Shown: positions 32,006 through 42,029 of the stretch, in pieces
Layout: each line of letters starts with the position of its first letter
How positions within the stretch are numbered: the first letter of the stretch is position 1
Source: Semisulcospira habei
Taxonomy: Eukaryota; Mollusca; Gastropoda; Semisulcospiridae
Direction: 5' to 3'
DNA: 64,000 nt
Assembly: GCA_036245525.1 (NCBI GenBank)
Contig: BTPG01000004.1
Coordinates: forward strand, 164,964,008-165,028,007
Notes under the pieces: generated by a model
Told to the model about the DNA's origin: nothing
What the model saw: only the letters and a program-made list of their open reading frames with translations
Databases searched by the model: none
Program-made: the position numbers and the translations under genes

Positions 32006-32297
32006 GTAAGTTTTCTTATTCACACCTGCTTTTGTGAACAGTATGAGTGAACATAATTGTCGGCTATGCTCGCACACACTAGACCCTCATGAGCACCTGC
32101 AGTTGTGGGGGGCTCATGATGTTCTATGCCTCTCACTTGCTTGATTCAAATATGTTTGCATTCACAGTTTTAGGAGGTGTTGATTGTGTACTAGCTGTGG
32201 AAGGTGGAGCTACCATTATGGTTGAAGGGTAGTGTCAGATAGGCTTTGCGCCTTCAAATGATCAAAGTGTCTCTTCAACTTCAATGTTTATGGGGGA

Positions 32298-32520
32298 TTG
32301 TTTCCTCAAAATACATTACCGATGATATTACTAACAGGAATGTCTCTTAGCTAGCGACAATTTCAGCCCAAAATCTGGTTGTGTACCTACAGGACAGGGG
32401 GGGGGGGCAACCTAGGGGCGCTGTAACCTAGTACCCGAGTAGCCTCCCGTTCATACCCCATCCGGTCACGTGCGCAACGGATTCCCGCCAGTCTGTTTTC
32501 TTAGCTAGCTGTGAACAGTT
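32298..32520 (+). repeat. Left ITR of element E
   Basis: Starts at GTTTCCTCAAAATACATTAC and includes GCGACAATTTCAGCCCAAAA. It is the inverted counterpart of 45395-45615. A run of ten G lies near 32400. Confidence 0.8.
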
Positions 32521-32762
32521 GTGTACCTACTCTACTGCGCCTCGGCTGTGTACGGTGTGACCGGTCATCTTGTGACCTTGGACTTGTTACCATGTGCTGT
32601 GCTAGCCTGGGAATACACATTACCGATGGTATTACTTAAAGGAAGAATCCCGAGGAGGAGGCGGGTGCCGCTATAGCGACCCCATCCCCTGCCATCCTGG
32701 CCGCTCGAGTCGGCCACCCTCCCGCAACCTCCCTCTAATTTTAGCAAAGATACTTACGGCGC

Positions 32763-33953
32763 CTAGGGCGCCGGGAGGGAGTGTTGCGCCGCCACGATGT
32801 CCCCCACCAGCGATAGGTTCTGGCGTTGGCTGGAGAGGTCCCTCAGGTAGAAGCGTGCGAAGGTGGTCTCCGCTCGCCAGCCCACGGCCGCCACAATGTC
32901 TTTGACCACACAGTTCCGGTCGAATGCTAGGCTGGTGGCCATGGCTCTGATCTCGTGTGCCCTGATGCTCATGCGTTTGGCTGTATCCGGGGCAAGCTCC
33001 TGGTAGGCTGATCGTATCACCCACCGGAGCCAAGAGGATATCGTTTGGGCCGAGATGTCGTTTCTACCTGGGGACAGAGGAAGGAAAAGGCGGGTGCGTT
33101 CCCTGCGTATCGGCTTGGTCCGGCGCAGGTACACACGTAAGGCTCGCACCGGGTCCTGTTGTCTGGACTCCCGGGTGGAGCTTGGGTCTCGTAATGGTTG
33201 AATGGTGACCAGTTGAGGGGCCGTCAAAGGCGATCTGGTCTTGGCTAGGAAGGCCGGGTCAGGAAGCAGCTGAACCGAGCCATCAGCCCGAAACTGTAAG
33301 CAGGCGGGGCGTGCTGAAAGTGCGTGCAGTTCGCTGACTCTGGAGGCTGACGCGAGGGCCAAAAGGAAGCAGGTCTTCCGAGTCACGTCCGGCAACCGCG
33401 CCAACGGGATCGGTTCGAAACGGGGCGAGTTGAGCCAAGTGAGTACCCAGGACAGGTCCCATCGTGGCACCAGGGATCGGCGGGCAGGGCGTTGTAGACT
33501 GAAGTGGGCCATCAGGTCGGCTAGGTCTTTGCAGGAACCCGGGTCGGGCAGTCCCAAGTGTCTGTACGTGTCGGCAATCATGGCCAGGTAGCCCCGGATG
33601 GTGATCGGTGCTAACTGCTGGTCGCTGAAAAGCCAGATGAAGAAATCCGCCAACTGGGGAGTTGTCAAGCCGATGGGGTGAAGGTGTCTGTCGTCACACC
33701 AGGCGCAGAGGACTCTCCACTTGCCTTCGTAGACTCGTCTGGTCGAGGCTCGACGAGCTGTAGCGATCGCGTCCACTGCCGCACCTGAGAAGCCTCTAGC
33801 TGCGAGGGCTTGCCGGACAACCTCCAGGCGTGGAGGAGGAGACGCTCGGGGCACGGGTGGAACAGCTGCTGCCGTGGTTGCTTGAGCATCGTCCGCGGTG
33901 TGGGGAGCGGTAGCGGGGGAGCCGTGGCAAGGTTCAGGAGGTCGGTTGTCCAT
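32763..33953 (-). CDS. Tyrosine recombinase (YR), element B, intact
   Basis: A 396-residue enzyme if it starts at the ATG at 33951-33953, the only Met shortly before the conserved region; the frame itself is open much further upstream inside RT. YR joins the circular DIRS DNA to the target by site-specific strand exchange, replacing integrase. The core-binding part covers about residues 70-190 (STRRVYEGKW, ITIRGYLAMIADTYRHLG). The catalytic part has Arg205 (ASRVSELHA), His333-x-x-Arg336 (RAHEIRAMAT), Trp359 (GWRAET) and the nucleophile Tyr369 (ARFYLRDLS). All expected residues are present. It overlaps the end of the RT frame by 289 nt in another frame and ends in TAG. Confidence 0.88.
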   Translation of the reverse strand: MDNRPPEPCHGSPATAPHTADDAQATTAAAVPPVPRASPPPRLEVVRQALAARGFSGAAVDAIATARRASTRRVYEGKWRVLCAWCDDRHLHPIGLTTPQLADFFIWLFSDQQLAPITIRGYLAMIADTYRHLGLPDPGSCKDLADLMAHFSLQRPARRSLVPRWDLSWVLTWLNSPRFEPIPLARLPDVTRKTCFLLALASASRVSELHALSARPACLQFRADGSVQLLPDPAFLAKTRSPLTAPQLVTIQPLRDPSSTRESRQQDPVRALRVYLRRTKPIRRERTRLFLPLSPGRNDISAQTISSWLRWVIRSAYQELAPDTAKRMSIRAHEIRAMATSLAFDRNCVVKDIVAAVGWRAETTFARFYLRDLSSQRQNLSLVGDIVAAQHSLPAP

Positions 33954-35878
33954 GACTTGGTCCAGCAAAATGGCGCCACCAGGAACAGGATCGTGTTGCA
34001 CCCTCTGAGCTTGAGTAGGACCTTGGGGACTAGTACGGTGGGCGGGTAGGCGTAGGCGACCAGGCCGTCCCAAGAGATGGATAGAGCGTCGACTGCCCAG
34101 GCCAGAGGGTCTGGAATGGGTGAAACGAAGAGGGGAAGCTGTCGATTCCACCTCGTGGCGAATAGGTCGATCATGGGAGCCTCCCAGGTGACGGTGATCA
34201 GTCGAAAGATGTCGGGTCGCAGCGCCCACTCTGTATGGAGCAGTTGACCGCGTCGGGAGAGGGAGTCGGCCAGCACATTCAGATGACCCGGAATGTGACG
34301 TGCGCGAAGAGAGATGTCCCGATCCTCGCACCAGCGGAGCACCTGGTAGAGTAGTATGCAAAGGGATGGAGAGCGGGTCCCGCCTTGCTTCTGGATGTAC
34401 GAGACGACCGTGGAGTTGTCCGAGAGAACCAACAGTTCCTGATGTCGGATGCGGTGCTCCCAGGCCAGGAGAGCTTGCCATACTGCCTTCAGTTCTAACC
34501 AGTTGATGTGTTTGGACAGCGATTCCAGAGGCCACAGGCCGGAGGCAGTCTCGAACGACGGAAGGAGGTGAGCTCCCCAACCTGCGAGGCTTGCGTCGAC
34601 GCAGAGCGAGAGAGTGGGCGGCGGTGAGGACAGCGGCACTCCCGTCGCGAGCCAGGAAGGATCCGCCCAGCGCAGCAGGTGGGGACGGAGCATGGCAGGT
34701 ACTGGAATCGGGGCCTCGAGGTCGGACGACGACGGTCGCCAGTGAAGGAGGAGATGCAGTTGCAGAGGGCGGGAGTAGAGACGTCCTAGCGGTAGCAGGT
34801 CCGCAGCAGCGCTGATCAGACCTAACAGCTGAAGCCACTGCCTGGCTGGAAGCGTCGTCAACTGGGACACCTGCCGAGCTAGAGTCGCCAACTTCTGGAT
34901 GCGCTTCTCCGGCAGTCTGACGGTATTGTGGTCGGTGAGGAACTCCATACCGAGGTGAATAAAATGGCGTGCGGGAATGAGGTCGGACTTGCCAAGGTTG
35001 ACCAGGAAGCCCAGGTTCTCGAGAAGTTGAAGCAGAGCATCTCGGTCTTCCCTCAGGGAGCGCTCGTCCTGGTTCCTCAAAAGTAGGTCGTCCAAGTAGT
35101 TCGACGTAGGGCTCGTGGAACTTCGACGGGCTCTGGCTACCACTGCGTCCATGAGGCGAGTGAAGACCCAGGGGCTGAGGTTGAGGCCGAAGGGGAGCGC
35201 GCGGAACTGATAGACGACCCCCTCGAAGGCAAAGCGTAGGTAACGTCTGGAAGCAGGATGCATGGGCACGTGCAGGTAAGCATCTGAGAGGTCCAGGCTG
35301 ACCGCAAAGTCCATCGGCTGTACCGCTGAGCGAAGGGCCCGCGCAGTCTCCATGCGGAAGGCCGGAGCGACGATGAACTTGTTCAGCGCCGAGAGGTCTA
35401 TGACGGGGTGCCACTTTCCGCCCGGCTTGGGCACCACAAAGAGCCGACTGTAGAAGGCTGGGGAGTCGTGCCGGACCACCACCTCCGTGGCGGACTTCTG
35501 AAGCAGGGAGGAAACTTCGCCGCGGAGAGCTTCGGCTCTGAGCTGGTCTGAAGGAACTGTAGTCCACACCGGGCTCCGGCGCACGGGAGGTGGGGACCGG
35601 AAGGAGATCAGTAGTCCCTGAGTAATGGTAGAGAGAATCCACGGGTCGTCCGGAAACAGCGAGCGCCAGGCTTCGCTGTGAAGCGCCAGCCTCCCGCCGA
35701 CCGGAACTCCGGACGAGGTCGGCGGGGGCCGGAGGGGGAGAAAGTCAGTGCGCCCGGCCCCGCCCGGGGCGCCGGGCAGGTCTGGGCCAGGTGCGGGCAG
35801 GGAGGGATGGGGGAGGCTCGGTACTGGGGAAAGGGCGGGCGCGAGGAAAGGCTGGAGCTCTGGGGGGTAGGCGACCAC
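33665..35878 (-). CDS. Reverse transcriptase-RNase H-Dam-like methyltransferase, element B, intact
   Basis: 737 residues. A Pro-rich N-terminus (1-60) overlaps the end of Gag. RT covers about 115-400 (VVPKPGGKW, SLDLSDAYLHVPM with Asp196, YLDDLLL with Asp263-Asp264, HLGMEFLTD). RNase H covers about 420-545 (CVDAS Asp428, LELKAV Glu462, LSDNST Asp487, ADSLSR Asp538). The last domain (about 565-660) has DLFATRWN, AVDALSISWDGL and AYAYPPTVLVPKV. It resembles the phage-type N6-adenine methyltransferase (Dam) domain known in DIRS elements, with YPP at the catalytic NPPY position, so activity is uncertain. The tail after PCPERLLLHAWRL is the dual-coding overlap with YR. The frame starts at an ATG 134 nt inside Gag. 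Confidence 0.88.
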   Translation of the reverse strand: MVAYPPELQPFLAPALSPVPSLPHPSLPAPGPDLPGAPGGAGRTDFLPLRPPPTSSGVPVGGRLALHSEAWRSLFPDDPWILSTITQGLLISFRSPPPVRRSPVWTTVPSDQLRAEALRGEVSSLLQKSATEVVVRHDSPAFYSRLFVVPKPGGKWHPVIDLSALNKFIVAPAFRMETARALRSAVQPMDFAVSLDLSDAYLHVPMHPASRRYLRFAFEGVVYQFRALPFGLNLSPWVFTRLMDAVVARARRSSTSPTSNYLDDLLLRNQDERSLREDRDALLQLLENLGFLVNLGKSDLIPARHFIHLGMEFLTDHNTVRLPEKRIQKLATLARQVSQLTTLPARQWLQLLGLISAAADLLPLGRLYSRPLQLHLLLHWRPSSSDLEAPIPVPAMLRPHLLRWADPSWLATGVPLSSPPPTLSLCVDASLAGWGAHLLPSFETASGLWPLESLSKHINWLELKAVWQALLAWEHRIRHQELLVLSDNSTVVSYIQKQGGTRSPSLCILLYQVLRWCEDRDISLRARHIPGHLNVLADSLSRRGQLLHTEWALRPDIFRLITVTWEAPMIDLFATRWNRQLPLFVSPIPDPLAWAVDALSISWDGLVAYAYPPTVLVPKVLLKLRGCNTILFLVAPFCWTKSWTTDLLNLATAPPLPLPTPRTMLKQPRQQLFHPCPERLLLHAWRLSGKPSQLEASQVRQWTRSLQLVEPRPDESTKASGESSAPGVTTDTFTPSA

Positions 35879-37976
35879 CTCTGGTGAACGGGCGGGCGGT
35901 GGGTCTAGCAGTCCGCAGGGGGCGACCCGGAGCCTTGCGGGTTGGTCGAAAGGAAGTTGGAGCTGGGCGGTTGGGCCAGGCGTCCTTGTTAGCTTCCTTT
36001 ACAGCGAGCCAGGTGGGGCCGAACAGTAAGTCACCGCCGAGGGGCGCCTGCCGAAGCTGAGTCTTCACATCCAGCGGAATGGGACAGGAACGGAGAATCG
36101 CATCTCGACGCAGTAAGTCGCAGTTAGAGGCGGCTGCCATGGAGTTGACAGCGACATGATATACAGCGCGGTTCCCCGAAACTGCTAGGGCGAGCAGGTC
36201 TCCCAGCAGAGGCGAAATTGACGGATGCCAGGAGTCCTCTACACGTCGGACGATGGCTTGCGTGACCAAATCTAGAAATCCCGCTGCTGCCAGGGTGTTC
36301 CTAATGAGTGTCGCGGTCTGTTCTACCCCGGGGAGGAGAGACTGACGTAAGGAAGTCCCAGAGAACGCCACTGCCGCGGGGTCCGCTGTCGGTAGAGGGC
36401 AGGAAAAGTGTTGTGTATGGCCCGCATACCATGACTGCCGGAAGGCGATGTCTATACCTGTCGGCCACTTGGAGTCTGAGAAGAATCCTGTACCGCATGC
36501 CCCTTGCGCAAGATGAGCAGAAAACGCATCACGTAACTCCCGGAAACCCGGCGGCTGGGGGAGAGACTTGAATCGCTTGGCCTGTCGTTCTGCGTCCACA
36601 AAGGCGGACGCTTTCCTTTTAAGAACTGGAGAGGGAGGGCAGTCTTCTGCAGGGAGGCAAGCCGCGATAAGCCGTGCCGCTTCATCAAGGGCCCGCAGTG
36701 TCTCTAACCTATGTCCAATGGCAGCCGGCGGGAATTCCTCGTCACCACCCGAGGGATTGGACGGGGCGGGGCTGGCCACCTGTAGTAGTGCCGACATCGA
36801 TTCCTCGGGGTTCAGACTAAGGGTGTCCTCTTCTGCCGGAACTGAGTGGGGAATCGGGTCCACTCCCAAACGAGGAGGAAGACTCCCGTCACTGGGGCGG
36901 GTAACGGTTGTAGCTGGTGGAGGAGATCTTCTCACTGGTGCGTGGCGCCGCCAGTGTCTGCTAGATGAATGGTCCCGTGAAGCACTCGACGCTGAGCGGG
37001 AAGCCCGAACTCCTGACCTACGACGGTGTCGCGTGCGACGAGCGGCACTCCGCCGAGAGGAGCGTGAACGGGAACGGGGGCGGCGATGCGGGGACCGGGA
37101 ACGTCTGAAATGGCGCGAAGCTGAACGCAAAGCAGAGTCATGCCTGTACTGTGTCCGCAAATGTCGGCTGGATTCCGACCGGTAGTAATCGGTCCTCGGG
37201 CGAGTAGACCTGTCGCTCGAGCGTGAACGAAGTCTAACAGCTGAGGTTCGCTCGGACTGAAGACGGGGAGTAACTCGCACCGCAGCAGAGCGGAGGCGAC
37301 TACTTCGTACCTGAGAGCGGGAGCGCGTCCGGCGAGAAGACTTGTCGGAACTTGACGCCCGGACGGAAGTAGCTGGGCGGGGCGCTGGCGTTCCGCGCTG
37401 GTCCCTAGCGGAGAACAGGGTAGCGGAAGCAGCAGGACGAATCAGTGGCGAGAGCTTGTCAGCTACCTGGAGATCCGTATTAGTCAGGCCCGCAACCAGA
37501 GCGGGTGTAGGAGCCTGTATCAGTTCCTTATCAGTTGCCTGCAGAGGCGTTGCTACCGGGTAGAGACCACTCGACTGGACTGTGGTGGCTACCGGAGTCT
37601 TGTTTAGAGGCCTAGCCCGAGGCGCTCTAGGATCCTTGACCGTACAGAGACCACTCGACTGGACTGTGGTGGCTGCCGGTACTAGAGCACGTGCACGCGA
37701 CCGAAGCCGCTGGTTCGTCTGCTCAGACACTCGGTCAGGGCCACTCGACTGGACTGTGGCGCGTACCGGTGTGGGATCGTTCTTCCGTGCTTGCGTAGGT
37801 TTCTTGCGGCCGTAGAAACTCCACAGCTGGGTCCATTGTTCCTCCAGCCATGGGGCGCAGACCGAGCACGGACGCGTGGAGGTACAACCGGAACAGGGCA
37901 GGCAAACCAGATGTTCGTCACTCGGCCACTGGAATTGCCCACATCGAGTGCATGTTCGGACTTGCCAACTTGCCAT
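35745..37976 (-). CDS. Gag of element B, intact
   Basis: 743 residues from ATG at 37974-37976 to the stop at 35745. Cys9, 12, 25, 28, 31, 37 and 40 form CxxC-x12-CxxC-x2-C-x5-CxxC, with His22 and the core QWPSDEH; this could bind two zinc ions. The linker (about 70-200) has four repeats containing VQSSG. Residues about 225-350 are Arg/Ser-rich and likely bind nucleic acid. A helical region follows (about 420-500: GHRLETLRALDEAARLIAA, KRKASAF basic patch), then the best conserved block (about 515-660: FRQSWYAGHTQHFSCPLP, NRAVYHVAVNSMAAASNCDL, TQLRQAPLGGDLLFGPTW), and a Pro/Arg tail. No CCHC knuckle as in retroviral Gag is present. Function is inferred from position and composition. Confidence 0.82.
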   Translation of the reverse strand: MASWQVRTCTRCGQFQWPSDEHLVCLPCSGCTSTRPCSVCAPWLEEQWTQLWSFYGRKKPTQARKNDPTPVRATVQSSGPDRVSEQTNQRLRSRARALVPAATTVQSSGLCTVKDPRAPRARPLNKTPVATTVQSSGLYPVATPLQATDKELIQAPTPALVAGLTNTDLQVADKLSPLIRPAASATLFSARDQRGTPAPRPATSVRASSSDKSSRRTRSRSQVRSSRLRSAAVRVTPRLQSERTSAVRLRSRSSDRSTRPRTDYYRSESSRHLRTQYRHDSALRSASRHFRRSRSPHRRPRSRSRSSRRSAARRTRHRRRSGVRASRSASSASRDHSSSRHWRRHAPVRRSPPPATTVTRPSDGSLPPRLGVDPIPHSVPAEEDTLSLNPEESMSALLQVASPAPSNPSGGDEEFPPAAIGHRLETLRALDEAARLIAACLPAEDCPPSPVLKRKASAFVDAERQAKRFKSLPQPPGFRELRDAFSAHLAQGACGTGFFSDSKWPTGIDIAFRQSWYAGHTQHFSCPLPTADPAAVAFSGTSLRQSLLPGVEQTATLIRNTLAAAGFLDLVTQAIVRRVEDSWHPSISPLLGDLLALAVSGNRAVYHVAVNSMAAASNCDLLRRDAILRSCPIPLDVKTQLRQAPLGGDLLFGPTWLAVKEANKDAWPNRPAPTSFRPTRKAPGRPLRTARPTARPFTRGGRLPPRAPAFPRARPFPSTEPPPSLPARTWPRPARRPGRGRAH

Positions 37977-38642
37977 CCGAAGAAGTGAGGCACCAACCCG
38001 GTCGAAGACCCACCAGAAAGGCTAGCACGCAGACACGGCCTGGCGTCGGACGGCGACCACGAAACGCTGATGCCGGGCGAAGCCACTGGCGTCAGTGAAG
38101 GCGTCGAAACGAAGTCTCCGCAACAGCAGGCACTCAGAGCAGGCTGAAGAGCGAAGAAGAAGCTTGGCACACACGAGTAGCACGCACTAGGGCCCGAGCG
38201 GCACTAGGCATGAGTACAGTTCAACCTGGCGTCGCCGCGCCCGGTAGGATAAGATGGCGCCGACGGGTGAAATTCACAAGTAACGTTCACTAGGAACAAG
38301 TTCCTAAGTCTGAAGACCGACGGAAACCTCAAGCCCGGTTTCCCACCTTGAACAAGCTTCCTTCTGTCTAGACTTTCCTAACGAAGATAGAGTCCTAACG
38401 AACAGAGCGAGTCCCGTACACAACCTTCTGAGACTAGCAAAGAAAACTGACTGGCGTATGAGTGGTGTGGCGCATGCGTGGTTGAACCGGAAGGGAGGCT
38501 ACCCGGGTTCCGTCTAGGCTATGGCGCCCCTCACCTGCCATCATGACCATACTCGTACACAACAATTTTGGGCTAAAATTAGACTAGCTAAGAAACCATT
38601 TCCTTTAAGTAATACCATCGGTAATGTGTTTTGAGAAAACAA
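37977..38642 (-). other. 5' region and left ITR of element B
   Basis: The left ITR (about 38430-38642) shares GGGCTAAAATTAGACTAGCT with the right arm of element A. Between the ITR and the gag ATG (37977-38430) no coding sequence is visible. It probably holds the promoter and leader. No TATA box is evident. Confidence 0.6.
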
Positions 38643-39363
38643 TGGTCGACACCAGCCCGAGAAAAAATGCCTGCCACCGCCCCGAACACCTGTGTAGATG
38701 TGACAGCTCTGACCCTCTCGGAGGTGGAGACTCGGACTGCAGTTTCGGCTCGAGACCTTACCGAGCCTAGGACATCAGCCGGTTTGTTCGCCAGCTCGCT
38801 GAGTAAAGAGAACACCAAGCTTGGCCAACAACATGCTTGTACGACCCGCCACACGGCCAAGCCCTTGGGACAACATCCCGCCCAGAGGTCAGTGACAAAG
38901 ACAAGTGCCCTCGGCCGGACGAGATTGCTGGACCAGTGTGTTCCCGCTCTTCAGATAAAGATAAAGACGAGACGGGCGACATCACTCGTGCAAACGAACC
39001 TCCCAATCCGACAGAATGCAGCGGGAAAGAAGGTCCAGGGGGACACCCGTGCTCCGAACACGTTCACGCTCAAAGGACAGGCCTCCACGCCCATGGACTG
39101 CTGCCCAGGACTTGGATGCCCGCCGACACCCTAGGCCTTCTTCCAAGGTTGACGCTGCTTCCGTCGTTCCTCGCCGCCTCGCATGAAGCCTGGACCCTTT
39201 TCTCGTTTTCCGCAGCGCGCCTCACCCCGCTGGCATAGTCGTTCGTCTTCCCCGACTCGACACCACTCCTGGCAGTTCTCCCACTCCAGGCTACAGCGCT
39301 CTCCCTGACGCAGCCGTTCTCCGCGTGACCGCCGCACAGCTTTACAAGCCAGTGCTGGTCTTA
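38643..39363 (+). pseudogene. Gag linker of element E, N-terminal Cys cluster missing
   Basis: Starts TGGTCGACACCAGCCC immediately after the left end of B and lies in broken frames rich in Thr, Lys and Arg (for example TALTLSEVETRTAVSARDLT; SSDKDKDETGDIT). It corresponds by position to the linker and Arg/Ser-rich part of Gag. The Cys cluster is absent between the left ITR of E and this point, so sequence of E was lost where B lies. It ends at the foldback insertion at 39364. Confidence 0.5.
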
Positions 39364-40645
39364 ACACTTAGTTTACTTCCCTCTGCCAGAGAGCCAAGGC
39401 GCGGCGAGGTCAAATTCCACACTCGCGCGCTCATTCTATTTATATCACACTTGAAACTGTGCAGTACAAGGCATGCCGGTGTACTGCTGCTATAACGAAT
39501 ACCTACTGGTTTGTATTCATAACACATCTCTGCCTAAAGTGACTTGTGAAAACAACATCAATCAAAAGTTGAAATTCTCACCTACACACTGATACCAAAC
39601 ATGACAATATTGCGACTTACACATGTGTAGCAGGTTATGGTGAAAATAAAGAGAACGAGAATTTGTTGATGTACGATGTCGGTGTTTGTTGTGAAATTGA
39701 CAAAGTTCCCTCAGCCATAACACGAAGATGCATTCAACAGTGTTTTAAACATACCTTGAGGTTTAACACATTTTCTGACACACTAGACATAAGAACCGAA
39801 TACTGAGTTTCTGTTCACAGATACACAAGACACCTGTTTTTTCAATGGGTGAAATGGCTATTTCATTCGTCCGCTTTGCTGGTGGAGATGGGGTCCACAC
39901 TCTTTGCAACGGCGATGTTTGAGCAGTGACTGCGCATGGCGTTTCACGGGACTGTATGCGTTTTATCAGACTCCATCATGAGCAAAAGTTAAATAAGTAC
40001 ATGTACACGGTTCACTGTTAGTGTGACACTATTTCCCGAGAAAGAAACGTGACTATCTCCTCAATACTGAGTATCCGTGTAACTACACCCTCACTTTCCC
40101 CAATTCGGCCGGGAGTGTACTAAGGCAGGCGCCTGGTACTTGTCTGTCGACACTTGTCAGTGACCTCATTAACCACCCTACTGCTTCTGTCCCCCACCAT
40201 GGAACCAAAATCCGGTAAGTGATACTTACTGTAGGCATGCTGACCATTATGCAAGCAAGTGTGTTTCGTTGGGAAAAGTGGCATCTTCGTGTTATAGCTG
40301 TGGGAACTTTGTCAATTTCACAACTCGTTCTAGTACATCAACAAATTCTCGTATTCTTTATTTTCACCATAACCTGCTACACAAGTGTAAGTCGTAATGT
40401 TGTCATGTTTGGTATCTGTGTGTAGGTGAGACTTTCAACTTTTGAACGATGTTGCTTCCAAAACAGTCACTTTAGGCAGAGATGTGTTATGAATACAAAC
40501 CAGTAGGTAGTTGTTATAGCGGTAGAGCGCCGGCATGCCTTGTACTGCACAGTTGCAAGTGTGATATAAATAGAATGAGCGCGCGAGTGTGGAATTTGAC
40601 CTCGCCGCGCCTTGGCTCTCTGGCAGCTGGAAGCGAACTAAGTGT
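39364..40645. mobile_element. Foldback element F with 370-bp terminal inverted repeats
   Basis: Left arm 39364-39733, loop 39734-40280, right arm 40281-40645. The ends read ACACTTAGTTTACTT (left) and the inverse of ACACTTAGTTCGCTT (right). The arms match over most of their length, including CCAAGGCGCGGCGAGGTCAA and TTTGTATTCATAACACATCT. The loop has no recognisable ORF. No clear target-site duplication is seen (flanks GGTCTTA and CAGCTAT). It interrupts gag of element E. The superfamily is unknown: a long-TIR non-autonomous DNA transposon or foldback element. Each arm contains GTGATATAAATAG, a TATA-like sequence pointing inward or outward according to arm. Confidence 0.8.
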
Positions 40646-41897
40646 CAGCTATGGTAAAGGCGTGGCCGGTCTTCGCGTCACAGTGCTGTTTCGTTGCAGA
40701 CGTCTTCACGGGACTCGGCCTCAGCTCACGCCTCGCGGCACCACTCACAGGTGACAAGGCCCCCGCCCAGCACGATGACGACTCGACGGGACACCGCTAG
40801 TGAGACTTCTGCTCACAGACGACGAGAGGAGCAGCTTTCCCGTCGCTCTCCCAAGAGACTGGAGGATGAAGACGCCCTTAGCTTGGCCCCAGAAGATTCT
40901 GTTGCTCCGTGATGACGACTCTGAAGCTTCCAGGCGCTTGCGCTCTCTGGATGACCCTGTGTCGCAGTAGACTACTCAGAGCCATAGGATGGAGACGCTC
41001 CGGTCCTTGGACGAGGCAGCCCACCTCATCTTTGCTTGTCTTCCCCGGGAGGACTGTCCGCCTTCCCCTCCGCTGAAGAGGAAAGCGTCCGCCTCCTTGG
41101 ATGCCGATCGGCTGACCAAGAGGTTTAAGTCACTTTCCCAGCCTCCTGGATTCTGGGGCCTGCGCGACGCGTTTTCCGATCATCTGCAGCAAGACTCCTT
41201 CGGCGATGCGGGATTCTTCTCCGACGCCTGGTGGCCTACGGACTTACATATCACCTTCCGTCAGCATTGGTACGCTGGTCACTCGCAAGCCTTCTCCTGC
41301 CCCCTCCCGGCGGTGGATTCTCCAGCACCGTCGTTAGCAGGTACCTCTCGCCTGAGTGTTGTTGTCCCCGGCCTGGACAAGACGGCCAGCCTCGTTCGTA
41401 ATGCCCTCACCTCGGCAGGTTTCTTGGACCTGGTGACGCAAGCTAATGTTCGAGGCGTCGAGGAGGCTTGGCACCCTTTGATCTCTCCAATGTTGGCGGA
41501 TATCCTGGCTCTCGGGTCTCTGGCAACCGTGCGGCGTACCACACCTCTGTCAACGCTATGGCTGCTGCCGCGAATTGTGACCTGTTGCGTTGGGATGCCG
41601 TACTGCGACCTGCCGACCGGCGGAGAGCTCCTTTTCGGCCCTACTTGGCAGGCGGTGAAGGACGCCAACAAGGATATCTGGCCCAGTCGCACCGCTCCCA
41701 CCCGCTTTCAGGCAGCCCGCAAGGCCGTGGGTCGCGCCCTGCGGTCCCCTAGACCCACCGCTCGCCCTTTACCACTCAGACCATCTGCCCCCCACCCCCC
41801 ACCCCCCCGAGCCCCAGCCTTTGGCTGGTCTCTCCCGCGATCCGACCCCGCCTGGCCCAGCCCCGCCCATCGCCTTGGTGGGGGCAGGGCCCACTGA
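40646..41897 (+). pseudogene. Gag C-terminal half of element E
   Basis: Open from 40989 for 302 codons: METLRSLDEAAHLIFACLP, KRKASASLDADRLTKRFKSL, TFRQHWYAGHSQAFSCPLP. A compensated frameshift (41515-41630) replaces the NRAAYHTSVNAMAAAANCDL block with an unrelated reading, then GGELLFGPTWQAVKDANKDI resumes. The true reading of the block is in the frame starting at 41468. Before 40989 the Arg/Ser-rich part contains stops (40910, 40970). Confidence 0.75.
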
Positions 41898-42029
41898 CTA
41901 CATTCCTCCGCGGCCCCCGCCGACCTCTTCCGGGTTTCCTGTCGGCGGGAGGCTTGCTCTCCGCAGCTGTGGCGGTCGCTGCTGCCAGACGACCCGTGGA
42001 TCCTCAACACTGTCTCAGAGGGACTGCGG

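Larger units (their letters stand above)
32615..38642 (-). mobile_element. DIRS element B, coding-intact but 3'-truncated
   Basis: About 6.0 kb on the - strand. The left end is complete (GTAATACCATCGGTAATGTG then TTTTGAGAAAACAA at 38611-38642). Gag (35745-37976), RT-RNase H-MT (33665-35878) and YR (32763-33953) are uninterrupted. At its 3' side only the first part of the ICR remains (32615-32644), an exact 26-bp inverted repeat of 38600-38625. The second half of the ICR, the right arm and the right terminus are missing. Open frames in all three genes suggest a young insertion, but without the right end it could not complete a normal cycle. Its right-hand junction lies in the gag linker of E, with the Cys cluster of E missing. 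Confidence 0.88.

Noticed and set aside
32763..35642. A 959-residue single protein on the minus strand
   Set aside because: The first 560 or so residues are an out-of-frame reading of RT-RNase H. Only the part from 33953 downward is YR.
39342..40754. Two similar small proteins starting MCYEYKPVG
   Set aside because: They are the two inverted arms of foldback element F read outward, with no independent support.
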